NCBI GenBank assembly: GCA_036826635.1
Contig: DAISVY010000011.1
Location: forward strand, 36,361 to 100,360
Direction: 5' to 3'
DNA: 64,000 bases
Origin: DAISVY01 sp036826635
Lineage (GTDB): Bacteria; Zixibacteria; MSB-5A5; GN15; FEB-12
A model generated the notes under the pieces. The model had not been told where the DNA came from, ran no database searches, and saw only the letters and a program-made list of their open reading frames with translations. Positions 36,265 through 44,694 of the stretch are shown here, in pieces. The first letter of the stretch is position 1, and each line of letters opens with the position of its first letter. A program made the translations under genes and the position numbers.

Positions 36265-37239
36265 CTACGGGTCTCGGGGCGAAGGCGATTCGGGATCGGT
36301 TGGTGCGCGGCGACTGGCAACCAGCCAGCGTAGTTTCAGGGGAAGAGTGCGAAGAGCTTTGAAACGGCTGTCGAGATAACCCTGCCAGCGGTTCCGATAT
36401 TCCTCGAAAATCACCTCCCCGGTCAACTCGTGCATCACTGCCAATTGGTTGATGTGCAGGCGATGATATTTCACCGTGGCCGGGTTTGGCGGCGGTGACG
36501 GGATGTGATAGAGCGACCAGAAGCCCATGTCATAGCGCGGCAGCCAGTGCGCGATGGTGCCGAGACCGCTGCGCCAGAGAGTCCGAGCCTCGTGATTGTC
36601 CCGGAATCGGACCAGGTCATAAAGCCCCCACATGGCAAACAGAAAACCGTTGAGGACATGGCGATGCGGTCGGCAGGGGTATTCCTCGTAGAACGGCCCG
36701 GCCTCGTGATAGCTCGTAACACCGCCGTCGGCAACTTCTTGATGAAACGGTGCAAGTGCTCTGACGGCCGATTCGGTATAGTGGTCGTCGGACGTGAACT
36801 CGCGGGCGCGAAGCAGCAGTGATATGGCCATTCCCTGGGTCATAGCCGATCGCCAGGGACCGGGCAGGCCGAATTTGGGCATGCCGAAGGGTGACAGCCA
36901 CGAGCCGTCGGGTTGTTGACTGGCCACCAGCCAGTTGGCGGACTGGAGCAGGCGGTTCAGACTCTCCCCCGTTTTGTTGCGGCGATACAGCTCCAGATGA
37001 CCGAGGGCGTAAAGAATGATATGGACAGGGAGATAATCGATGCCCCCGGTGTGGGGGTACATGGGGACTCCGTTTTTATCGAAAGGGCCTTTGTAGGCGG
37101 CGCGGGCGCTCTGGTCCAGATAGTAGGCCGTCGGGTCGTTGGGCTCGTACGACACGGGAGTGGGTTTGTGGTAGTAACTCGAGGAATTAAGCCCCAGATA
37201 CTCCGAGAGACTGGCCAGTTTTTCACCGAATCCGGACAT
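36265..37239 (-). CDS. D-glucuronyl C5-epimerase-like protein
   Basis: A 324-residue soluble protein without signal peptide. The segment from about 200 on, HVLNGFLFAMWGLYDLVRFR, then GFWSLYHI and YHRLHINQLAVMHELTGE, matches the C-terminal domain of heparosan/glucuronyl C5-epimerases, while the first 170 residues form an alpha-barrel repeat-like region (WLVASQQPDGSWLSPFG). Epimerases of this family convert D-glucuronate to L-iduronate in polysaccharides. In bacteria the role is usually in exopolysaccharide modification, but the substrate is unknown here. It is isolated between murJ and rpmH and sits on the opposite strand to both. Confidence 0.78.
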   Translation of the reverse strand: MSGFGEKLASLSEYLGLNSSSYYHKPTPVSYEPNDPTAYYLDQSARAAYKGPFDKNGVPMYPHTGGIDYLPVHIILYALGHLELYRRNKTGESLNRLLQSANWLVASQQPDGSWLSPFGMPKFGLPGPWRSAMTQGMAISLLLRAREFTSDDHYTESAVRALAPFHQEVADGGVTSYHEAGPFYEEYPCRPHRHVLNGFLFAMWGLYDLVRFRDNHEARTLWRSGLGTIAHWLPRYDMGFWSLYHIPSPPPNPATVKYHRLHINQLAVMHELTGEVIFEEYRNRWQGYLDSRFKALRTLPLKLRWLVASRRAPTDPESPSPRDP

Positions 37240-37319
37240 GCTCAAGTATAGTCAAAAAGGATGACGCGGCAAAACGGCTTTGTGGGTGAAACGGTAGTGT
37301 CCGGTCAAATATAAATACC

Positions 37320-37347
37320 TTGACGGAAGGACGGATTTTGGTATATT
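37320..37347 (+). promoter_or_regulatory. Promoter of the rpmH operon
   Basis: TTGACG at 37320-37325 and TATATT at 37342-37347 are separated by 16 bases, 31 bases before the rpmH ATG. This suits a strongly expressed ribosomal-protein operon. The next upstream gene is divergent, so transcription must start in this gap. Confidence 0.65.
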
Positions 37348-37377
37348 CGATGGCTAACTTTGTAGCGGATTATATAG

Positions 37378-37530
37378 ATGAAGAGAACATTTCAACCTTC
37401 GAATCGGAAAAAGCTGAACGATCACGGTTTCCGGGCTCGGATGAGTACCAAGGGCGGCCGCAGAGTGCTGGCTCGTCGCCGGGCAAAAGGAAGAAAGCGG
37501 TTGACGGCTCAAGTTGGTCGGAAGAAATAA
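37378..37530 (+). CDS. rpmH: Ribosomal protein bL34
   Basis: Small basic 50S protein of 50 residues. The sequence begins MKRTFQPSNRKKLNDHGFRA, continues RMSTKGGRRVLARRRAKGRK and ends in a basic tail QVGRKK, as in all bL34 proteins. It heads the rpmH-rnpA-yidD-yidC-mnmE-mnmG-rsmG-par series. Its end overlaps the start assigned to rnpA by 17 bases. Together with dnaA-dnaN on the opposite strand at 1-2.6 kb it forms the two halves of the classical origin cluster. Confidence 0.98.
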   Translation: MKRTFQPSNRKKLNDHGFRARMSTKGGRRVLARRRAKGRKRLTAQVGRKK

Positions 37531-37861
37531 CCTGCCTCGTTCGCTCAGCCTCAAGAGCCGAGCGGAGATAGCACAGTTGCTCAGACAGGGGCGAAGAATT
37601 CCGACCGATTTTTTTACTCTTGCCTGGCAGCCGGCGGAGACATTCAAATACGGAGTGCTGGTCTCCAGAGGTATCCGCCCGGCCTGTCGGCGCAATCGGC
37701 TCAAACGGTTATACCGCGAAGCTATCCGGTTGAGCCGCAGCCACCTGACAAAAACCGGGCGCCTGGCTGTTTTGCCCCGCGTTCCGGGTTTAGAACCGAA
37801 ACTTGAGCGGTTGGTAGCTGATGTCACTCGCGTGTTCGAACAACTCAACGGTGAAAACTAA
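37514..37861 (+). CDS. rnpA: Ribonuclease P protein component
   Basis: Protein subunit of RNase P that helps the catalytic RNA mature tRNA 5' ends. 115 residues from TTG 37514; no ATG is available. An alternative start is CTG 37532 (LPRSLSLKSRAEIAQLLRQG). The signature region RNRLKRLYREAIR (about residues 59-71) matches the RNR motif. It overlaps rpmH by 17 bases and is coupled to yidD. The N-terminal loop is shorter than in E. coli. The family is divergent, but motif and context make it secure. Confidence 0.9.
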   Translation: MVGRNNLPRSLSLKSRAEIAQLLRQGRRIPTDFFTLAWQPAETFKYGVLVSRGIRPACRRNRLKRLYREAIRLSRSHLTKTGRLAVLPRVPGLEPKLERLVADVTRVFEQLNGEN

Positions 37862-38096
37862 TCGCGCAGCGTTGACAGCCTATCCGCTGATAGCGCTTAT
37901 CTATCTATATCGCATACTGTTGTCGCCGATTCTCAGCAGTCTTTTCGGCGTTAGTTGCCGTTATTATCCGACCTGTTCCAGCTATGCACTGGATGCTCTG
38001 CGCAAGTACGGAGCATGGCGCGGGAGCATTATGGCCGTCAAACGGATATTACGTTGTCACCCCTGGCATGAGGGCGGGTATGATCCGGTACCGTAG
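37851..38096 (+). CDS. yidD: Membrane protein insertion efficiency factor YidD
   Basis: Small protein assisting YidC-dependent insertion. From GTG 37851 it is 81 residues. The hallmark is YPTCSSYALDALRKYGAWRG with CRYYPTCSSYA, and the end CHPWHEGGYDPVP is near-universal. An ATG at 37821 would add ten residues but overlaps rnpA by 41 bases. The GTG itself overlaps the rnpA end by 11 bases. Context between rnpA and yidC is canonical. Confidence 0.93.
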   Translation: MKTNRAALTAYPLIALIYLYRILLSPILSSLFGVSCRYYPTCSSYALDALRKYGAWRGSIMAVKRILRCHPWHEGGYDPVP

Positions 38097-38153
38097 ACAG
38101 GCAAACGGGGAGCATCGAGCGCTGCGTAGCGGTGCGTAAACAAGGATGTTGGT

Positions 38154-39869
38154 TTGGACAAGAAGACTATCCCGATTATCGTAGTTCTGGCCATTGTTAT
38201 CATTTTCTACTGGCCGATCCTGGAATTCCTCGGTCTCGTCAAGCCGGACGAGTCTGCCCCTGTCGACCGCGCCGCGCAGGATATGGTCACGGTGGCCGAT
38301 TCTTCCGCCAAACCTCTCCCCCGCCCGTCGGAGCCGACCGCTTACGAGTCGGCCGTTGAAGAGCAGACTTCGGTCGAGTTGTCCCCGGCTCTGGATTCGG
38401 TGGTTGTAGATACTATTTTGATCCGGACGGAAAAGTATCAGGTGATGCTCTCCAGCCTGGGAGGCGGACCGGTATCAATCCTGCTTAACGAGTATACCTA
38501 TCGTGATTCCGAGCCCGTAGAGATGCTCCCGGAAGCGGAAAGCGTGACTCCCGAAGTACGTTTTGCGGGTGAGACGTTTTCGACCTCGCAGCTTCCGTTC
38601 GCCTGCAATCTGGCCGCCGGAACCTATGACGTGACTTCGTCGCCGCTCGACGTCATTTATACTTATACCTCGCCCGAAGGGGCCATTATTGAGCGCAAGC
38701 TGACTTTTTATCCCGACCGGCATCATTTCGATTTGACGGTTAACGTGCCCGAACCGGGCCGATTCGGCTTCGAAAGAGCCTACCGTCTGGTATGGAATAC
38801 GTCGCTTGGTCCGACCGAGCCGGATTTGAAAGCTGATTTCGACGCTATGCAGGCAGCGGCGATGATGGGTGGGTCGCGCGAGAAGCTGGATGATTTCGAT
38901 GACGGAGTGCTCAACCAGACCCTGATGGGCAACACCGAATGGGCGGGTCTGCGCTCGAAATACTTCGCGGCCGTGTTTATCCCCCGGTCCCGGCCGGCCG
39001 AGGCCGTTTTCGCCCGGGGCGAGAAGCAGAAGGTGGCTTTGCCCGAGGGCAGTGTCGACATGCGCGATATCACGATCGGCATAGAGATGCCGTTCGCGGC
39101 CATGAATCCCATCGCCGACAGTTTTACCGTGTTCGTGGGGCCGCTTGATTATATGATGATGTCCGATTACGGTGCGGATCTGGAAGACATGCTGGATATC
39201 GGCACTTTCCCCTTGATCGGTTGGATCATCAAGCCTTTCGCCATCGGCATAATGTGGCTGCTGCCCAAGATGTATAATGTGGTGCCGAACTACGGCCTGG
39301 TTATTATCCTGTTCGCCCTCATAATCAAGATTGTCACCCTGCCTCTGTCGATGAAGTCGTTCCGGTCGATGCAGGCGATGAAAGAAGTGCAGCCCAAGGT
39401 AGAGGAACTCAAGGTCAAGTATAAGAAAGACGCCCAGCGGCTGAATCAGGAGATGATGAAGCTGTACAAGGCGCACGGGGTCAATCCGCTGTCGGGCTGC
39501 CTGCCGCTTATTCCGCAGATGCCCCTTTTCTTCGCTCTCTTTTCGGTTTTCCGCTCGACCATCCTGCTGCGGGATGCTCCCTTCGTCTGGTTCATAAGCG
39601 ATCTGTCACGCGGCGCGCAGGGGATCTCCGATCCTTATATAATTCTGGTGGTCCTGATGGTTGGGGCTCAGTTCCTCTCGCAAAAAATGACTATGGCTTC
39701 AACGCAGCAGAACAAGGCGTTGATGTACGTAATGCCCCTGTTTATGGGCTTTTTGTTCTATCGTTTTTCCGCCGGGTTGGTTCTATATTGGACAAGCTTC
39801 TCCGTTTTGTCCCTGCTGGATTATCTGACGTTCAAGCGTAATCCGAAGGTCAAGCCCGAGGAAAAGTGA
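38154..39869 (+). CDS. yidC: Membrane protein insertase YidC
   Basis: Inserts and folds inner-membrane proteins. The start is TTG 38154 with AAGGA seven bases upstream; the product is 571 residues. Residues 1-25 form the N-terminal helix (KKTIPIIVVLAIVIIFYWPI), about 85-350 the periplasmic beta-sandwich, and the insertase core follows (LIIKIVTLPLSMKSFRSMQA, KYKKDAQRLNQEMMKLYKAHG, GCLPLIPQMPLFFALFSVF, and a lysine-rich tail). The large periplasmic domain is the Gram-negative form. Its TGA overlaps the mnmE ATG (TGATG), implying coupled translation. Confidence 0.96.
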   Translation: MDKKTIPIIVVLAIVIIFYWPILEFLGLVKPDESAPVDRAAQDMVTVADSSAKPLPRPSEPTAYESAVEEQTSVELSPALDSVVVDTILIRTEKYQVMLSSLGGGPVSILLNEYTYRDSEPVEMLPEAESVTPEVRFAGETFSTSQLPFACNLAAGTYDVTSSPLDVIYTYTSPEGAIIERKLTFYPDRHHFDLTVNVPEPGRFGFERAYRLVWNTSLGPTEPDLKADFDAMQAAAMMGGSREKLDDFDDGVLNQTLMGNTEWAGLRSKYFAAVFIPRSRPAEAVFARGEKQKVALPEGSVDMRDITIGIEMPFAAMNPIADSFTVFVGPLDYMMMSDYGADLEDMLDIGTFPLIGWIIKPFAIGIMWLLPKMYNVVPNYGLVIILFALIIKIVTLPLSMKSFRSMQAMKEVQPKVEELKVKYKKDAQRLNQEMMKLYKAHGVNPLSGCLPLIPQMPLFFALFSVFRSTILLRDAPFVWFISDLSRGAQGISDPYIILVVLMVGAQFLSQKMTMASTQQNKALMYVMPLFMGFLFYRFSAGLVLYWTSFSVLSLLDYLTFKRNPKVKPEEK

Positions 39870-41262
39870 TGACGGCGAAAAAAAAAAGAGCTCTGCGTTT
39901 TTCGATGAAACTATCGCGGCCGTCATCACGCCGCCGGGCGAAGGTGGCATAGCGGCCGTCCGGCTGGCCGGTCCCGCCAGTCTGGCCTGTCTTAATCATC
40001 ATTTCCGAAGTGAATCCCGGTCCGAACCGGAGCCGTTCGTGCTGCGTTTGGGCCGGTTTATCTCGGCCGGGGGAGAGGCTATCGATGAAGTTACGGCCGT
40101 GTATATGCCGGAAGGCCGGTCCTACACCGGGCTTGAGCAGGTAGAGATATTCTGCCACGGGGGACGACAGGTGGTGCGGCGGATTCTTCGGGAACTTCTG
40201 GCCACCGGAGCACGCGCCGCCGAGCCGGGAGAGTTTACCAAGCTGGCCTTTCTGAACGGACGTATCGACCTCTCGCGAGCTGAAGCCGTGGCCGAACTCG
40301 TGGCCGCCAACACCGAAACGTCGTACCGGGCAAGCCGGGAGCACCTTCTGGGAGCGTACTCGAAGAAAATAGGGCAGCTTCGGGAGCAGATCATCTCTGT
40401 TCTGGGGGATATTGAGACGGGGATCGATTTCTCCGAAGAAGAAGTCCCGCCCGTTCTTCCGGAGCATCTGGTCGACACCCTGGCGGAACTGCGAGCGAAT
40501 ATAGAAGAACTGCTGGGAACTTACCGAGGGGGGAGAATCGTAAGCGAGGGTTTCCGCATAGTCATTGGCGGCCGGTCAAACGTAGGTAAATCATCTCTAT
40601 TTAATCTTCTATTGCAGCAGGAACGGGCCCTGGTTACGGCGGCGGCCGGAACGACCCGTGATTATCTGTCGGAATGGATTGATATTGAAGGAGTTGCGGT
40701 CAATCTTGTTGACACGGCCGGGCTTCGGGGCGAGGCTGAAGAAGTCGAGAGAATGGGCCAGGAACGCGCCCGGGAAATGATGGGAAAGGCCGATCTGTTG
40801 CTCTGGCTGGTGGATTTGTCCGAGGGTGACTGGCCGGAACAGCTTGGGGCGGACCTTGCGGAACTGCATTTTCCCCGTGTCGTGCCGGTGGGCAATAAAG
40901 TTGACCTTGTCGTTGCGCCGGAACAAGATGAGACAGTGTTGGAACAACTGGGAGCAAGAATATCCTGCCTTACGGGCGAGGGAATGGAAGAGCTGCGCCG
41001 GAGAGTGCAATCGCTGGTTACGGAAAACATCCCGGACCTGACCTCGGGGTTGGTGGTAACATCGGCGCGCCACCAGCAGAAATTGTCGGTGGCCCGGCAG
41101 GCGATCCGGCGCGTCGAGGCGCTTATCGAAGAGAAAGAATCGGCGGAAATCCTGGCTTTTGAACTGCAGCAGGCGGTTCGGGCCCTTGATGAAATAACCG
41201 GCAAAGTATATACTGAGGAGATTCTGGAGAGCATTTTCTCCCGCTTCTGTATCGGTAAGTGA
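39869..41262 (+). CDS. mnmE: tRNA modification GTPase MnmE, requiring a one-base shift at an A10 run
   Basis: MnmE with MnmG modifies wobble uridine of several tRNAs. The ATG at 39869 overlaps the yidC stop and has GAGGA upstream, but in its own frame it hits a stop after 26 codons. The MnmE body (DETIAAVITPPGEGGIAAV onward) lies in the -1 frame, where there is no ATG, GTG or TTG from the stop at 39826 to the internal GTG at 40039. The frames meet at ten consecutive A at 39878-39887: one extra A, or a -1 ribosome slip, gives a 464-residue protein of normal length. The G domain is complete (GRSNVGKSSLFNLL, GTTRDY, DTAGLR, NKVDL) and the end is CIGK. It could also be an assembly error. Confidence 0.85.
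39878..39887 (+). other. A10 slippery run at the mnmE frame junction
   Basis: Ten consecutive A after ATGACGGCG. Eleven would fuse the start to the MnmE frame, and so would a -1 slip (an A AAA AAG-type sequence is embedded). Nine would give a premature stop. Runs of this length are known sites of RNA polymerase slippage, and also of sequencing error. Confidence 0.9.
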
Positions 41263-41305
41263 TGGGATTATCGAAAAAAAGCGGGGGGAAGCCTGCGCCG
41301 GAGGC

Positions 41306-41321
41306 TGTCACACGTGAAACA
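41306..41321. promoter_or_regulatory. Degenerate parS-like palindrome before mnmG
   Basis: TGTCACACGTGAAACA differs from parS (TGTTTCACGTGAAACA) at two positions in the left arm. It lies in the short gap between mnmE and mnmG, about 2.0 kb from the perfect site in rsmG. It may be a weak secondary ParB site. Confidence 0.5.
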
Positions 41322-41371
41322 GCAGTGTTATTTTATTGTCGTGTAGGTAGTTGATCTGTCTGGTCGATGCT

Positions 41372-43243
41372 ATGAGACAACCCGATTTTGACGTTGTGGT
41401 TATCGGTGGCGGGCATGCCGGGGTCGAAGCGGCACTGGCGGTGGCTCGGATGGGGGCGACCGCCGCTCTGGTCACGATGGACGCTCGCAAGCTGGCCCTG
41501 ATGTCCTGCAATCCGGCTATTGGAGGGATCGGCAAGTCGCAGCTCGTTAAGGAAGTCGACGCCCTCGGCGGCCTTATGGGGATAGCCATAGATGCCACCG
41601 GCATTCAGTTTCGACGGCTGAATCTCTCACGGGGCCCGGCGGTCTGGTCCACCCGGGCTCAGGCGGACAGGATAGCTTATACGCGCTACGTATCAGATTT
41701 TGTACAGGGACAACCGAAGGTAGAGGTGGTTGAAGGTCTGGCCGGTGAAATCTTGGTGGCGGATGGTCGGGCGGCCGGAGTACGTACTGAGGACGGCCGG
41801 GTAATAACATCGAGAGCGGTAATCGCTGCTACCGGGACTTTTCTCGGTGGGCTTATCCATATAGGGGAGAAGAAGATAAAGTCAGGTCGCCGGGGTGAGC
41901 CGGCCGCCTATAAGCTCTCCGAGAATCTGGCGCATCTGGGTTTTGAAATCGGTCGTCTGAAGACCGGGACGCCGCAGAGACTCGATGGGAAAACGATTGA
42001 CTGGTCAAAATGCCGGATACAGCACGGCGAGAACCCGATTCCTTTTTTCTCACCCCGCTCGCCGGTAAGGGCTCTGGATCAGGTCTGCTGTCATTTGACC
42101 CACACCACGGCCGCGACCCGGGAGATTGTATCGGCCAATTTTCACCGCTCACCGATATTTTCAGGTTCGATCAATTCCACCGGCCCGCGTTATTGTCCGT
42201 CGATTGAGAGCAAGTTCCATCGTTTTGTCGATAAACCGACCCATCAGATCTTCCTGGAGCCGGAAGGCAACGGGACTGACGAGGTTTACCCCAACGGTTT
42301 CTCTACGGCGCTGCCCGAAGAGGTTCAGGAACAGGCCATCCGAACAGTAGTTGGGTTGGAAGATGTTCGGGTGACTCAGCCGGGCTATGCTATTGAGTAC
42401 GATTATTGCCCCGCCTACCAGATAGACAGGTCCCTGCAGACAAGGCGGTTGCCCGGGCTGTATCTGGCCGGACAGATATGCGGCACTTCGGGTTATGAAG
42501 AAGCTGCGGCTCAGGGTGTTATGGCCGGAATCAACGCTGTTCTGGCCATCCGCGGAGAGCCTCCTTTTGTGCTGGACCGCTCGGAGGCGTATATCGGGGT
42601 GATGATCGATGATTTGACCACGCGGAGCACGACCGAGCCGTATCGGATGTTTACTTCAAGGGCCGAGTATCGGTTGGCTCTCCGGGAAGACAATGCTCGC
42701 GACCGCTTGAGCGATTACGCCGAGAAGTACGGGTTGATAGAAGCCGAAGATTATCGGCGGTTCCGCGAGTTGCAGCGCGATACCGAGACGGAGATTACTT
42801 TGCTCGGAAAGACTCGGGTGCCGATATCTGAGCTGGGGCGGTTGGGCGGCAGATTTCATAAACCCGGGCGGGTGAGCCTGGCCGACCTTCTGAGACAACC
42901 CGGGGTGGGGCTGATCGATCTTCTGCCGCTTCTGGCTCGACACGACGGAAAGTTTTCCGAGAGTCGGGAAGTTCTGGAGCGGGCGGCCATATTCATTCGG
43001 TATCAGGGATATATCGACAAGCAGCAAAGAGAGATAGCGAAGTTCAAGAGACTCGAGAACGAAGTTATTCCCGACGATTTTTCATACGATAACGTGGTCG
43101 GTCTGAAGGCGGAAGCGCTCGAGAAATTCCGTCGCTATCGTCCGGCCTCTCTGGGGCAGGCGGGACGTATCGAAGGCGTCACGCCCGGCGATGTGGTCGT
43201 TCTCTCGGTTCTTGTCAGAAAGCATCAGACGGTCAGGGGTTGA
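41372..43243 (+). CDS. mnmG: tRNA uridine-5-carboxymethylaminomethyl modification enzyme MnmG (GidA)
   Basis: FAD-dependent partner of MnmE. From ATG 41372 it is 623 residues. The Rossmann FAD motif is VVVIGGGHAGVEAALAVARM, and SCNPAIGGIGKSQLVKEVDA, then QVCCHLTHT, VGLEDVRVTQPGYAIEYDY and the YLAGQICGTSGYEEAAAQG signature follow. The C-terminal helical domain is complete (IRYQGYIDKQQREI). A TTG seven codons upstream is a less likely start. It follows mnmE and ends overlapping the region before rsmG, the standard order near bacterial origins. Confidence 0.97.
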   Translation: MRQPDFDVVVIGGGHAGVEAALAVARMGATAALVTMDARKLALMSCNPAIGGIGKSQLVKEVDALGGLMGIAIDATGIQFRRLNLSRGPAVWSTRAQADRIAYTRYVSDFVQGQPKVEVVEGLAGEILVADGRAAGVRTEDGRVITSRAVIAATGTFLGGLIHIGEKKIKSGRRGEPAAYKLSENLAHLGFEIGRLKTGTPQRLDGKTIDWSKCRIQHGENPIPFFSPRSPVRALDQVCCHLTHTTAATREIVSANFHRSPIFSGSINSTGPRYCPSIESKFHRFVDKPTHQIFLEPEGNGTDEVYPNGFSTALPEEVQEQAIRTVVGLEDVRVTQPGYAIEYDYCPAYQIDRSLQTRRLPGLYLAGQICGTSGYEEAAAQGVMAGINAVLAIRGEPPFVLDRSEAYIGVMIDDLTTRSTTEPYRMFTSRAEYRLALREDNARDRLSDYAEKYGLIEAEDYRRFRELQRDTETEITLLGKTRVPISELGRLGGRFHKPGRVSLADLLRQPGVGLIDLLPLLARHDGKFSESREVLERAAIFIRYQGYIDKQQREIAKFKRLENEVIPDDFSYDNVVGLKAEALEKFRRYRPASLGQAGRIEGVTPGDVVVLSVLVRKHQTVRG

Positions 43244-43251
43244 TTTTTTCA

Positions 43252-43851
43252 ATGAACGATGTTGCCTCCTACGATCCGGCCCAGCTGCTGGCCAAATACC
43301 TGCCTTCGGACTCGCTCGACCGATACTACGAGTTGCTGATGGCCGAGAACCAGTGCGTCAACCTTGTTTCACGTGAAACATCGCGCTCGGATTTCGACCG
43401 TCTGGTGTGTGAGTCACTCTATCCGCTGGAACTGCTGTCCGGTGTCTATTGTCGCTATCTGGATATCGGTTCAGGCGGAGGTCTCCCCGCTCTGCCGGTT
43501 ATCCTGAGCGGGGCCGGGCGGGAAGAAAGCGTCCTGATGGAACGAACAGCCAAAAAAGCAGCGGCCCTTCGACGGATCGCCTGCGGTTTGGACCTGGCTC
43601 CGAGAGTGGAAGCACGCAACTACGAAGAGGTGAAATTCGACCGGCTTTTTGACCTGATTACGCTGCGTTATGTCCGGCTTACACCGGTTTTGCTGAAGCG
43701 GGTCATGAACGATCTGAGCCCCCACGGCGTTTTTGTATATTATTCTTCTCCCGATTTTTCCGCGACTTCTTACAACCGCGAAACCCATGCGTTTCGATCC
43801 CCGCAAGACGGTGTGATAAAGAGCGTTACTGTCTTTAGTCACACTCGTTAA
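43252..43851 (+). CDS. rsmG: 16S rRNA (guanine527-N7)-methyltransferase RsmG (GidB)
   Basis: SAM-dependent methyltransferase of the ribosomal small subunit. The SAM site is YLDIGSGGGLPALPVI (about residues 69-84), preceded by NLVSRETS and followed by the ERTAKKAAALRRIA segment, all family-typical. 199 residues from ATG 43252, with AGGGG 12 bases upstream. It is somewhat short at the C-terminus. A perfect parS palindrome lies in codons 38-43 (NLVSRET), so the coding sequence also carries a chromosome segregation site. parA follows after 84 bp. Confidence 0.92.
   Translation: MNDVASYDPAQLLAKYLPSDSLDRYYELLMAENQCVNLVSRETSRSDFDRLVCESLYPLELLSGVYCRYLDIGSGGGLPALPVILSGAGREESVLMERTAKKAAALRRIACGLDLAPRVEARNYEEVKFDRLFDLITLRYVRLTPVLLKRVMNDLSPHGVFVYYSSPDFSATSYNRETHAFRSPQDGVIKSVTVFSHTR
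43365..43380. promoter_or_regulatory. Perfect parS site inside rsmG
   Basis: TGTTTCACGTGAAACA, the full 16-base palindrome bound by chromosomal ParB in many phyla, lies within the rsmG coding sequence. It is about 570 bp upstream of parA and 1.3 kb upstream of parB. It also marks proximity to the replication origin. Confidence 0.95.
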
Positions 43852-43935
43852 AGGGAACTTCTTTTTTCCTTGCGCACTTTTGTGTCTTGGCGTAAACTCA
43901 TTGTTAAACAGGATAATTGGAACAAGGAGCGTTCT

Positions 43936-44694
43936 GTGAGTCGAATCATTGCCATTGCCAATCAGAAAGGGGGCGTGGGTAAGACCACCACAGCGGTTAA
44001 TCTCAGTTCCTGTCTGGCGGCGGCGGAGCAGAAAACGTTGTTGATCGACATGGATCCGCAGGCCAATTCCACCAGCGGACTGGGGTTTGAGCGCGACGAC
44101 AAAACCCCGTCGGTATACGATGCCCTGATCGGAGAGAAAACTATCGCCGAGGTGATTCGCCCCACCGAACTTCAATATCTTAACCTGGTGCCGTCTTCCA
44201 TAGCCCTGGTCGGGGCCGAAGTGGAACTGGTCACCATGCTTTCACGCGAGAGCCGCCTCAAGAGCGTTCTGGCCGGAATCGCCGATGAGTATCAATACGT
44301 CATTATAGATTGTCCCCCTTCGCTCGGGCTGCTGACTATCAACACGCTTACGGCGGCAAACTCCGTCATTATCCCGATACAATGCGAATACTATGCCCTG
44401 GAAGGACTGGGGCAGTTAATGAATACCGTGTCGCTCGTGCAGAAACATCTCAATCCCGACCTCGGTATCGAGGGCGTGTTGCTGACGATGTACGACGGCC
44501 GACTCAATCTGTCCAAGCAGGTTTCGCAGGAAGTGCGCGAGCATTTCAACGAGCGGGTTTACGAAACGGTGATCTCGCGCAACGTGCGCCTTTCCGAAGC
44601 GCCGTCGTTCGGTAAACCGATTATCCTTTACGATATCCTCTCCACCGGAGCGGAAAACTATATGGCCCTGACCAAGGAAGTGATGGCGAAATGA
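43936..44694 (+). CDS. parA: Chromosome-partitioning ATPase ParA (Soj)
   Basis: Walker-type ATPase that positions the origin region. GTG 43936 has AAGGAG six bases upstream and starts VSRIIAIANQKGGVGKTTTA, so Walker A is at residues 9-16. LLIDMDPQANSTSGLGF and IIDCPPSLGLLTINTLTAA are typical. The 252-residue length and absence of an N-terminal extension mark the Soj-type chromosomal ParA. Longer starts up to 43870 lack support. It overlaps parB by ATGA. Confidence 0.96.
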   Translation: MSRIIAIANQKGGVGKTTTAVNLSSCLAAAEQKTLLIDMDPQANSTSGLGFERDDKTPSVYDALIGEKTIAEVIRPTELQYLNLVPSSIALVGAEVELVTMLSRESRLKSVLAGIADEYQYVIIDCPPSLGLLTINTLTAANSVIIPIQCEYYALEGLGQLMNTVSLVQKHLNPDLGIEGVLLTMYDGRLNLSKQVSQEVREHFNERVYETVISRNVRLSEAPSFGKPIILYDILSTGAENYMALTKEVMAK

